From contig NZ_WRPP01000001.1 of assembly GCF_009760405.1 (NCBI RefSeq), positions 496,001-560,000 of the forward strand: a stretch of DNA of 64,000 nucleotides, given 5' to 3'. A program made the translations under genes and the position numbers. This document shows, piece after piece, positions 6,962 to 14,592 of this stretch; position 1 is the first letter of the stretch; the number at the start of each line of letters is the position of its first letter. Below the pieces are notes generated by a model. That model made no database searches and was not told where the DNA came from. It was given only the letters and a program-made list of their open reading frames with translations. This DNA is from Nocardia terrae (GTDB lineage Bacteria; Actinomycetota; Actinomycetes; Mycobacteriales; Mycobacteriaceae).

Positions 6962-9610
6962 CTATGCTCTCGGTCCGGGTTCGAGCGGCTGTCCGCCCTG
7001 CCCGCGCTGATGCCCGGATCGGAATCCGGCCAGCATGCTGCGTACCTCGTCCGGCGAACGGTCCGCGGCCGGCGGTGCGGCGGGCCGCGTTTCCGGCTGA
7101 GCGCCCCCCGGCGTGACGCCCGTTTGCCCGGCAGTCTTCCTGGTGCGCTTGACGAGACCGTTTCGCGTACGTTGCACCCCCGGGACAGCTCCCGAAACCT
7201 CGCCCTCCGCCACCGGTGAGCCCACGGAAACCTGCGCCGCCGAAACACCCTGCGCCGCCCCGGAACTCGGGCTCACGCCGTTCACCGGACGGATGCCGTG
7301 ATCCGTCGCGGACACCGCGGGCAGCCCCGTCAGGGTGCGCGGTGGTTCGCGGCCGTCCGCCGGTTCGGGCAGCGGATGCATCTTGATCGTCGCGGGCGCG
7401 GGCAGGGAGCCGTTGCGTCCGTCCGGAGTCGGAGCCGGGGCCTCGGCGGCAGGTGTGCCGATCCTCTCGCCGTCCGCCGCGAAATCCGCCGCGCCGGTAT
7501 CGGATACGGGGGAGACCGCGGCCCCCACGGCATGCCGCGGCAACTCCGCGTCGCTGCCGGTCGGCCGGTACGGGGAGCTGTGGCGGCCGGGCCTGGGCTC
7601 CGGCATGGCCTCGACGACGGTCGGAAGATGCGCTCCCGCCGCGTGTTTCGCGTCCTCGGGCGGCGCGGGCCGCTCGGCGTTGGCGTCGCCCAGCAGTTCG
7701 GCGGGCAGCAGCATGCGGGCCACCACACCGCTGGTGGGGGAGACGGTGAGTTCGATCTCGATGCCCAGGCGCCGCGCCAGTCGGCCCACCACGAAGTGGC
7801 CGAGGAAGCGGGTGGGCGCGACCAGGAAGTCGGCCTCACCGCGCAGCCGGGCATTGGCGATGGCGAGCTGGTCGGGCGGCATGCCGACGCCGTGGTCGAC
7901 GACGGCCAGCGTGTAGCGAGGTCCCTGGCGGCGGCCGTAGATCTCCACCTCCAGATCGGGCGGGGAGAACGACAGCCCGTTCTCGATGAGTTCGGCCAGC
8001 ATGTGCGCGATCTCGGTGACATGCGCGCCCGCGATCGCCACGTCGTCCACCCGGCGCAGCACCACCCGCCGGTAGTCGTCGACCTCGGACAGGCCGGCGC
8101 GGATGACATCGGTCAGCGGAATGGGTTTCGACCACCGGCGCGGGCTCGACTCGCCGACCAGCACCAGCAGGCTCTCGGCATTGCGGCGCATACGGGTGGC
8201 CAGGTGGTCGAGTTCGAACAGATTGGACAGCGCGTTGGGGTCGAGTTCCTCGCGCTCGAACTCGCTGATCAGGCCGAGCTGGCGGCGCACCAGGTTCTGA
8301 TTGCGCCGGGCCAGGTTGGCCATGGATTCGGTGGTGTTGCGGCGCAGGCGGGCCTGGGCGGAGGCGAGTTCGTAGGCGGTGGTCTGCACCCGGTCGAGCG
8401 CGGCGGCCACGGAAACGATTTCGGCTCCGGCGCTTTCGTCGGCGCGCACCGGTTCGGGCGGTTCCGGGTCGGCGCCCTCGGAGCTCTGCCAGTCCGCGAT
8501 GAGCTGCGGCAGCCGCCGTCCGGCCACCTCGTCGGCTTCCTCGGCCAGCTCGGCCAGCGGCCGCACGATGGCCCGCACGGTGGCCACCACCAGCCAGACC
8601 TCGACGGCGATGGCGAGTGCGGCCGCCACGGCGTAGAACGCCAGCACCAGGGCGGCGTCGCGACGCAATTCGTCGGCCCGGCCGGTGATCTCGGCGCCGA
8701 TGCCGCGCTGCACGGTGCGTTCGCCGTCGATGACCGAGCTCATCTCGCGCCACCAGTCGCCGGCATTGACCGGCTCGGTGAGCGTCCCGCGTTCCGAGGC
8801 GATGGCGACGGCCTCGGCCTGTCCGGACCGCACCGACTCGTCGCTCTGCATGAGGGCGTACAGCTTCGAGCGCTGGGCGGCGGTGGCGTCGCGTTCGAAG
8901 GCGGTGGCGGCGGCCTGCTTGGCGGCTCGGATATCGAGGAACTTCACGTACTCGCCGGGCCCGAAGGCGCCCTCGGCGAAGACACCGTTGAGGAATCCGC
9001 GCTCCTGGCCGGTGTACTCCTTCAGATCGCCGAGCGCGTAGAAGGACTGCAGGCCCCGCCAGAGTTGGCTGTCCTGCGCGTGATCCATGCCGGGGCGAGC
9101 GCTGTTCAGCGCGGCGATGGCATTGGTGTAGAAGGTGAACGACATGGTCCGGTCGGCGCGCCCGGAATCCACGTCGGCACGGTTGGCGGTGACGCCGGAG
9201 AACTGGGTCAACGCCGTATGCACCAGATCGGCCCCGGGAGGTTGCCCACTCAGGGCCTGATTCAGTTCCTGCAGTGCGAAATCGGTGGCCAGGCGCTGAT
9301 TGCCGACCGCGGGGCGGGCCGCGGTGTCGCCGCCGAGCAGACCGTTGGTGAGGCCGCGTTCGCGCTGGATCTCATGGACCAGGTCCTGGACCGCGAGCGC
9401 CACCTGCACCGATTGCGCGGTGTCGCCGGTGTCGCGGTAGCCGGTCACCTCGCGCGCGATGATCACGGTGAGCAGCGCGAGCACCAGCGCGACCGAGACG
9501 ATCAGAATGCGGCGCAGGCGAGCGCGAATGGTGCGTGGCCGGATCAATTCCACTGGCGGCGTGAGCTTTACGTTACCCAATGGCAACACTTTCGCCGAAC
9601 GCACAATCAC
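6962..9610 (-). CDS. cvnA: Nitrate/nitrite-sensor-type histidine kinase-like protein (CvnA-like)
   Basis: An 882-aa membrane sensor, first gene of the conservon operon. It has an N-terminal membrane helix (about residues 32-50), a large extracytoplasmic NIT-type helical domain (about 55-320), a second membrane helix (about 323-350), a HAMP-like linker, and an HATPase domain with the N-box AHMLAELIENGLSFSP near residue 537 and G-boxes DHGVGMPPDQL and GHFVVGRLARRLGI. The last 220 residues are Pro/Ala/Gly-rich and look disordered. I do not see a canonical H-box, so kinase activity is uncertain, as for other CvnA proteins. Several starts are possible near 9610. Confidence 0.9.
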   Translation of the reverse strand: MIVRSAKVLPLGNVKLTPPVELIRPRTIRARLRRILIVSVALVLALLTVIIAREVTGYRDTGDTAQSVQVALAVQDLVHEIQRERGLTNGLLGGDTAARPAVGNQRLATDFALQELNQALSGQPPGADLVHTALTQFSGVTANRADVDSGRADRTMSFTFYTNAIAALNSARPGMDHAQDSQLWRGLQSFYALGDLKEYTGQERGFLNGVFAEGAFGPGEYVKFLDIRAAKQAAATAFERDATAAQRSKLYALMQSDESVRSGQAEAVAIASERGTLTEPVNAGDWWREMSSVIDGERTVQRGIGAEITGRADELRRDAALVLAFYAVAAALAIAVEVWLVVATVRAIVRPLAELAEEADEVAGRRLPQLIADWQSSEGADPEPPEPVRADESAGAEIVSVAAALDRVQTTAYELASAQARLRRNTTESMANLARRNQNLVRRQLGLISEFEREELDPNALSNLFELDHLATRMRRNAESLLVLVGESSPRRWSKPIPLTDVIRAGLSEVDDYRRVVLRRVDDVAIAGAHVTEIAHMLAELIENGLSFSPPDLEVEIYGRRQGPRYTLAVVDHGVGMPPDQLAIANARLRGEADFLVAPTRFLGHFVVGRLARRLGIEIELTVSPTSGVVARMLLPAELLGDANAERPAPPEDAKHAAGAHLPTVVEAMPEPRPGRHSSPYRPTGSDAELPRHAVGAAVSPVSDTGAADFAADGERIGTPAAEAPAPTPDGRNGSLPAPATIKMHPLPEPADGREPPRTLTGLPAVSATDHGIRPVNGVSPSSGAAQGVSAAQVSVGSPVAEGEVSGAVPGVQRTRNGLVKRTRKTAGQTGVTPGGAQPETRPAAPPAADRSPDEVRSMLAGFRSGHQRGQGGQPLEPGPRA

Positions 9611-9889
9611 TCCGTTTCCCGAAAATCAGCTGTCGTGCCGACCCGGGCCGTGCACATGGAGAGTGGTCAGCAACGTCGCACACTCGACCGCCACTCGCAA
9701 TTCGAAAAGCATCGATGTGGCGTGCGGAACTCCCTGTCGCGCGCGCTATTACAAATCTGGTCACAATGTGTGAGAAGCAGATGTGATCTCCGCGTCGCCG
9801 GGGAAACAATGGGGTGAACAACGGCTCACCGCTGTTCGGGCGGCGGTCGCGAGGAAGGTGGCCGCCCGCGCTCGAGAGGAGTGAGGGTC

Positions 9890-10531
9890 ATGCAGCCCAG
9901 TCCCGTTTATCCGGTGCGCGTCCGCGGCGACCTCGACCCGGGGTTGTCTCGCTGGATGTGGATAGTCAAGTGGATACTTGCCATTCCACACTATATTGTG
10001 CTGATCTTTCTCAGCATCGCCTATCTCGTGGTTTCGATCATCGCGTTCTTCGCGATCCTGTTTACCGAGTCCTATCCGCGTCAGCTCTTCGATTTCAATG
10101 TCGGTGTAATGCGCTGGAGTTGGCGGGTTCGCTTCTACGCGCTCACGCAGCTGGGAACCGACCGCTACCCGCCGTTCAGCCTGGCGCCGGACCCCGACTA
10201 CCCCGCCGATCTGGAGGTCGACTATCCCGAGCGGCTCAACCGCTGGCTGGTCCTGATCAAGTGGTGGCTGCTGGCGATTCCGCAGTATCTGATCCTCAGC
10301 GCGTTCTTCGGCAACAATCGCAATATGGGTGCGCTGGTAGCGATCCTGGTGATCATCGCCATGGTCGGCCTGCTCTTCACCGCGGTTTACCCGGCCGGTC
10401 TCTACGACCTGCTGATGGGCATCAACCGCTGGTCCTTCCGGGTGCGGGCCTACGCCTCGCTGATGACCGACGCCTACCCGCCGTTCCGGCTCGATCAGGG
10501 CGCGAGGGAGCCCGACGCCGCGGCCTCGTAG
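9890..10531 (+). CDS. DUF4389 integral membrane protein
   Basis: A 213-aa membrane protein with DUF4389 features. Two related halves each carry a WxxxIKWxLAIPxY motif (WIVKWILAIPHYIVLIFLS and LVLIKWWLLAIPQYLILSAF), followed by a second helix ending at FTESYPRQLFDFNVGVMRW or FTAVYPAGLYDLLMGINRW. Four membrane helices are likely. The ATG at 9890 has AGGAG 8 bases upstream; a GTG at 9881 overlaps that site. Its last 37 bases overlap the end of the convergent ABC ATPase gene. Function unknown. Confidence 0.85.
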   Translation: MQPSPVYPVRVRGDLDPGLSRWMWIVKWILAIPHYIVLIFLSIAYLVVSIIAFFAILFTESYPRQLFDFNVGVMRWSWRVRFYALTQLGTDRYPPFSLAPDPDYPADLEVDYPERLNRWLVLIKWWLLAIPQYLILSAFFGNNRNMGALVAILVIIAMVGLLFTAVYPAGLYDLLMGINRWSFRVRAYASLMTDAYPPFRLDQGAREPDAAAS

Positions 10532-11484
10532 AGCCGCCGCACCACGTCCTCGATATCGGGTTCCTCGATGGACAGGTCGCGGACCTCCGCGCGCGCGGAG
10601 ACGGCCGTGAGCAACTGTGCGGCAGTGGTGATCTCGGTGTCGAAGGCCAGCCGCTGCCGCATGCCCGCGCCCTCGCTGTCGATGAGCTTCGCGCCGGGCA
10701 GATCGGCCAGGTCCGCGGTGGGCTCGGCGAGGTCGACGATCAGCACCCGCTGGGCGCCGACGGTCGCGCCGAGCCCGGTCAGCGACCCGTCGTAGACCAG
10801 CCGGCCGTGGTCCACCACCAGCACCCGGTCGCAGAGCCGCTCGATATCGCCCATGTCGTGGGTGGTGAGCAGCAGGGTGGTGCCGCGCTGGGTGCGCTCG
10901 TAGCGCAGGAATTCGCGTAATCGCTGCTTGGACAACACATCCAGGCCGATGGTCGGCTCGTCGAGAATGACCAGTTCGGGCGAATGCAGGAGGGCGGCAG
11001 CGACTTCGGCGCGCATGCGCTGCCCCAGGGAGAGCTGGCGGACCGGGGTGTCGAGGGTGCCGGCCATCTCCAGCTGCCCGACCAGTTCGTCGGTGCGCCG
11101 GCTCGCCGCGGCCGGGGTGAGCCGGTGGATGGCGGCCAGGATCGAGAACGATTCCCGCAGCGGCAGATCCCACCACAGCTGTGAGCGCTGCCCGAACACC
11201 ACCCCGATCCGGCTCGCCAGTTCGCGGCGCTGCCGTACCGGGTCCAGCCCGCAGGTCCGCAAACGCCCGGCGGTCGGCACCAGAATGCCGGTGATCATCT
11301 TGATGGTGGTGGACTTGCCCGCCCCGTTCGCGCCGATGTATCCGACCGCCGCGCCGGGTTCCACGCGGAAGCTCATGTCGTCCACCGCGGTGAGCAGTTC
11401 GCGCCGCCGTCGCCAGCGGCCCTCCTTCTTGCTGAGCGCGAATGTCCGTGTCAGGCCCTCGATATCGATGATGGCACCGCTCAC
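10495..11484 (-). CDS. ABC exporter ATP-binding protein (COG4586-type)
   Basis: A 329-aa ATPase of an ABC-2 export system. Walker A is GANGAGKSTTIKM (about residue 58), the signature LSLGQRMRAE, Walker B LVILDEPTIGLD, and the H-loop TTHDM. After the ATPase core comes a C-terminal domain of about 90 residues, as in drug and lipid exporter ATPases. It starts with GTG at 11484 inside the stop of the second permease (GTGA overlap) behind AAGGAGG. It works with the two permeases just upstream; the substrate is unknown. Confidence 0.9.
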   Translation of the reverse strand: MSGAIIDIEGLTRTFALSKKEGRWRRRRELLTAVDDMSFRVEPGAAVGYIGANGAGKSTTIKMITGILVPTAGRLRTCGLDPVRQRRELASRIGVVFGQRSQLWWDLPLRESFSILAAIHRLTPAAASRRTDELVGQLEMAGTLDTPVRQLSLGQRMRAEVAAALLHSPELVILDEPTIGLDVLSKQRLREFLRYERTQRGTTLLLTTHDMGDIERLCDRVLVVDHGRLVYDGSLTGLGATVGAQRVLIVDLAEPTADLADLPGAKLIDSEGAGMRQRLAFDTEITTAAQLLTAVSARAEVRDLSIEEPDIEDVVRRLYEAAASGSLAP

Positions 11485-12296
11485 CCGCCGCCTCCTTGAT
11501 AGTGCCTGGTTCCCAGTCGCCACAGGAACAGCGCGACCGCCCACACCCAGGCCGCCGCGACCGGCGCCGCCCAGGCCAGCCAGCCCGGCAACAGCGCCGA
11601 TTCCGGCGCTCCGAGCAGGGCGACGGCGGGCAGATACGAGGTGAAGGCGACCGGAACCAGAAATCCGAAAACGAGTTTCATCGGTGTGGGGAACACCGAG
11701 GTCGGCTGCATGGACGCGTACGACCCACCGTAGGTGAACGCATTGGTCAGCTCCGCGCCGTCGATGAGGAAGAACTGTACTCCGGCCGCGCACACGAAAA
11801 GGCCGGAAAATATGGCTATTCCGGAAAGTAGCGTAGTGGTGAACAACAGCACGTGTTCCGGTGTCCATTGAATGGCGTTGCGGGCCATGCCGAATGAGAG
11901 CACGGTGGCGGCGACGCCGATGCGCGCCACCCGGCGTAGCTGGATATCGCTGGTCATGAGTTGCAGCAGCAGCGGTTGCGGGCGCAGATAAAAGGCGTCC
12001 AGCCGGCCCATCCGGATGTAAGTGGGCAGGGTGTCGGCGTGCCCGACGATCATGTCGGCGATGGCGAAACTGGTATTGCTGAGGCCGAACAGCAGCAGCA
12101 TGCCGTCCAGGTCCAGGCCGCCCAGTCGCGGCACATTGTGGAATATGACCCACATTTCGGCGAATTCCACGATCCCGATGAGGAAGGCGCCGAGCAGATC
12201 GGTGGCGAAGGACAGCGGATAGGCCTGTTGCGCACGCAGCCGCGACCCGAGCACCGCGCGGTAGGGCGTCACCCGCGAGGGGCGTGCCTCACCCAC
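11481..12296 (-). CDS. ABC-2 family permease (COG3694-type)
   Basis: A 271-aa membrane protein with about six helices, including LLGAFLIGIVEFAEMWVIF and VLLFTTTLLSGIAIFSGLF. The motif GRLDAFYLRPQPLLLQLM matches the coupling region of ABC2_membrane_6-type permeases. I chose the GTG at 12296, which overlaps the end of the preceding permease gene and has GGAGG upstream; the frame is open to 12383. Confidence 0.85.
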   Translation of the reverse strand: MGEARPSRVTPYRAVLGSRLRAQQAYPLSFATDLLGAFLIGIVEFAEMWVIFHNVPRLGGLDLDGMLLLFGLSNTSFAIADMIVGHADTLPTYIRMGRLDAFYLRPQPLLLQLMTSDIQLRRVARIGVAATVLSFGMARNAIQWTPEHVLLFTTTLLSGIAIFSGLFVCAAGVQFFLIDGAELTNAFTYGGSYASMQPTSVFPTPMKLVFGFLVPVAFTSYLPAVALLGAPESALLPGWLAWAAPVAAAWVWAVALFLWRLGTRHYQGGGG

Positions 12297-13092
12297 CCTG
12301 CACCTCCAGTTTGCGACGTCCGGCGCGCAGCAGCAGCTGGCCGACGCCGACCAGAACAGATATCCAGAAGCATTGCACGACAACGATTTCCATGGCGGCG
12401 AACCCGGTGGTTCGGCCCGAGAGCACGTCGATGGGCCACTGCAGCATGGATGGGAACGGGGTGGCGTAGGCGATCGCGCGCAACCATCCCGGAAACAGCG
12501 GCAACGGCGCGAACAATCCGGCGAGGAAGGTGCCGCAGATCATGTGCAGGGCACGCAGTCCGCGGGTTTCGATGAGCCAGAATCCGGCCAGGCTGACCGC
12601 GAACATGGACAGGAACGACAGTGCCATGGCCAGCAGCAGGCTGATCGCGCCCAGCACGTAGGGGCCCGGCGTGGTCGGGAAGGCCAGCCCGAAGGTGATG
12701 ACGCCGACCGCGATACTGGGTAGCCCGCGCGGTATCAGCGAATACACCGCACGCCCCAGATACTCGGCCAGATGGGCGAATTGGATGTCGATGGGCCGCA
12801 GGAAGTCGATGACCACGTCCCCGGTGCGGATGCGTTCCACGATGTCGGGCAGGGTCCAGAAGGCGATCGCCCCGAGCAGCCCCTGGGAGAGCCAGATATA
12901 GGCGCCGATGGTGCCGCGGTCGTAGCCGCCGAAGCCGCTGTTGGCCCGCACCGCCGACATCAGCACCGCCGCCCGGACGAACCCGAAGACCAGATTGGTG
13001 ATGAGTCCGGCCAGCATGGCCAGCCGGTAGTGCGATTGTCTGCGGAATCCTGCCCTGACCAGCTGCCAGTAGACCCCCACGTCGCCGCGCAC
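12289..13092 (-). CDS. ABC-2 family permease (COG4587-type)
   Basis: A 267-aa permease, first gene of the export operon. It starts with GTG at 13092 and has about six helices. The segment RTGDVVIDFLRPIDIQFAHL is the conserved cytoplasmic loop seen in both permeases of this system (compare GRLDAFYLRPQPL in its partner). No Shine-Dalgarno sequence is obvious, so it may be leaderless. It is divergent from the EctB-like gene. Confidence 0.87.
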   Translation of the reverse strand: MRGDVGVYWQLVRAGFRRQSHYRLAMLAGLITNLVFGFVRAAVLMSAVRANSGFGGYDRGTIGAYIWLSQGLLGAIAFWTLPDIVERIRTGDVVIDFLRPIDIQFAHLAEYLGRAVYSLIPRGLPSIAVGVITFGLAFPTTPGPYVLGAISLLLAMALSFLSMFAVSLAGFWLIETRGLRALHMICGTFLAGLFAPLPLFPGWLRAIAYATPFPSMLQWPIDVLSGRTTGFAAMEIVVVQCFWISVLVGVGQLLLRAGRRKLEVQGG

Positions 13093-13181
13093 AAGAGATT
13101 CACGTTACGGGCAACGACGCTGCCGGGGGCCGTCTTTGGGTAAAACGGCCCGGTGCGCGACCAAGTTTGTCGAAAATGGTC

Positions 13182-13211
13182 ATGTTTCACACTGGGGTTT
13201 GGTAGAAACAT
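13182..13211. promoter_or_regulatory. Inverted repeat upstream of the EctB-like gene
   Basis: ATGTTTC (13182-13188) and GAAACAT (13205-13211) form 7-bp perfect arms with 16 bp between them, 36 bp upstream of the ATG. Centre-to-centre spacing is near two helical turns, as expected for a dimeric regulator. No regulator gene is adjacent. Confidence 0.4.
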
Positions 13212-13246
13212 CAGCGTTTCACTTTGTTGCGACGCGAGGAACCCAG

Positions 13247-14509
13247 ATGACCATGGCCGAGGCGACCGTTTTCGAGGCGCTCGAATCGAACGTGCGTGGC
13301 TACTGCCGTTCCTGGCCGACCGTCTTCGACACCGCCCGCGGCGCCTGGCTCACCGACCAGAACGGCAAGGACTACCTCGACTTCTTCGCCGGCGCGGGCA
13401 CGCTCAACTACGGCCACAACAACCCGGTGCTCAAGCAGGCCCTCATCGACTACCTGGTCGGCGACGGCATCACGCACGGGCTGGACATGTCCACCGTCGC
13501 CAAGGCGCGGCTGCTCGAGACCATCCGCGATCTGCTACTGGTCCCGCGCGGGTTCGACTACAAGGTGCAGTTCCCCGGCCCGACCGGAGCCAATGCCGTC
13601 GAGGCCGCACTCAAGCTGGCGCGCAAGGTGACCGGGCGCACCACCGTCCTGAACTTCACCAACGCCTTCCACGGCATGTCCCTCGGTGCGCTGTCGGTCA
13701 CCGGCAATGCCGCCAAGCGCGCGGGCGCGGGCGTGCCGCTGGTGCACGCCACCCCGATGCCCTACGACGGCTTCATGGATGAGGCCGAGGACTTCTCGTG
13801 GATGCGCCGCGCCCTCGACGACAGCTCCTCCGGTCTGGACAAGCCCGCCGCCGTGATCGTGGAGACCGTGCAGGGCGAGGGCGGGGTCAACGTGGCCCGC
13901 GCCGAATGGCTGCGCCACCTCGCGGAACTGTGCTCGGCCCGCGGCATCCTGCTCATCGTCGACGACGTCCAGATGGGTTGCGGCCGCACCGGACCGTTCT
14001 TCTCCTTCGAGATCGCCGGCATCACCCCCGACATCGTCACGCTCTCGAAATCCATTGGCGGCTACGGACTCCCGATGGCGCTGGTGCTCATGCGCCGCGA
14101 GCTGGACCAGTGGGCCCCCGGCGAGCACAACGGCACCTTCCGCGGCAACAACGCCGCCTTCATCACCGCCGAGGTGGCGCTGCGCCACTACTGGTCCGAC
14201 CAGCGCCTGGAGGCGTCGACCCTGGCCAAGGGCGCGCATATCCACGACCACCTGACCGCCCTGACCGAATCCTTCGCCGGACTTTCCACCCGCGGCCGCG
14301 GGCTGGTCCAGGGCCTGGTCTTCGCCGACGCCTCGCAGGCCACGAAGGTGTGCCGCGTCGCCTTCGAGCACGGACTGCTCGTCGAAACCTCCGGCTCCTA
14401 CGACGAAGTCGTGAAGCTGCTTCCCCCGCTGACCGTCACCGAGGACGAAATCACCCACGGCCTGGGCATTCTCACCCGCGCCGTGGAAATCGTCCGCGAC
14501 GGTCACTGA
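13247..14509 (+). CDS. ectB: Diaminobutyrate--2-oxoglutarate aminotransferase, EctB-like
   Basis: A 420-aa class III PLP aminotransferase. The N-terminus FEALESNVRGYCRSWPTVFD and YLDFFAGAGTLNYGHNNP are characteristic of EctB, which makes L-2,4-diaminobutyrate from aspartate semialdehyde and glutamate. The PLP Lys lies in TLSKSIGGYGLP, and IVDDVQMGCGRTG holds the ring-binding Asp. The ATG at 13247 has GAGGA 6 bases upstream. No ectA, ectC or ectD is nearby, so the product may feed another pathway such as a siderophore or peptide. The family call is firm; an ectoine role is not supported by context. Confidence 0.87.
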   Translation: MTMAEATVFEALESNVRGYCRSWPTVFDTARGAWLTDQNGKDYLDFFAGAGTLNYGHNNPVLKQALIDYLVGDGITHGLDMSTVAKARLLETIRDLLLVPRGFDYKVQFPGPTGANAVEAALKLARKVTGRTTVLNFTNAFHGMSLGALSVTGNAAKRAGAGVPLVHATPMPYDGFMDEAEDFSWMRRALDDSSSGLDKPAAVIVETVQGEGGVNVARAEWLRHLAELCSARGILLIVDDVQMGCGRTGPFFSFEIAGITPDIVTLSKSIGGYGLPMALVLMRRELDQWAPGEHNGTFRGNNAAFITAEVALRHYWSDQRLEASTLAKGAHIHDHLTALTESFAGLSTRGRGLVQGLVFADASQATKVCRVAFEHGLLVETSGSYDEVVKLLPPLTVTEDEITHGLGILTRAVEIVRDGH

Positions 14510-14546
14510 AAAGACGTCGGCCACCGCCCACACCGGTGCCGACCCG

Positions 14547-14581
14547 GTGCCGGGTTCCCAGCTGCGGAGGGAACCCGGCAC
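14547..14581. terminator. Bidirectional terminator hairpin
   Basis: GTGCCGGGTTCCC and GGGAACCCGGCAC (13-bp perfect arms, 9-base loop) lie between the convergent EctB-like and Ser/Thr kinase genes. There is no T tract. Confidence 0.7.
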
Positions 14582-14592
14582 CACCCCTCTCC

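Noticed and set aside
7298..9817. 839-codon plus-strand ORF opposite the conservon sensor gene
   Set aside because: It is an antisense shadow of a GC-rich gene: the minus strand encodes a clear kinase-like protein, while this frame has Gly/Arg/His-rich low-complexity composition and no domain.
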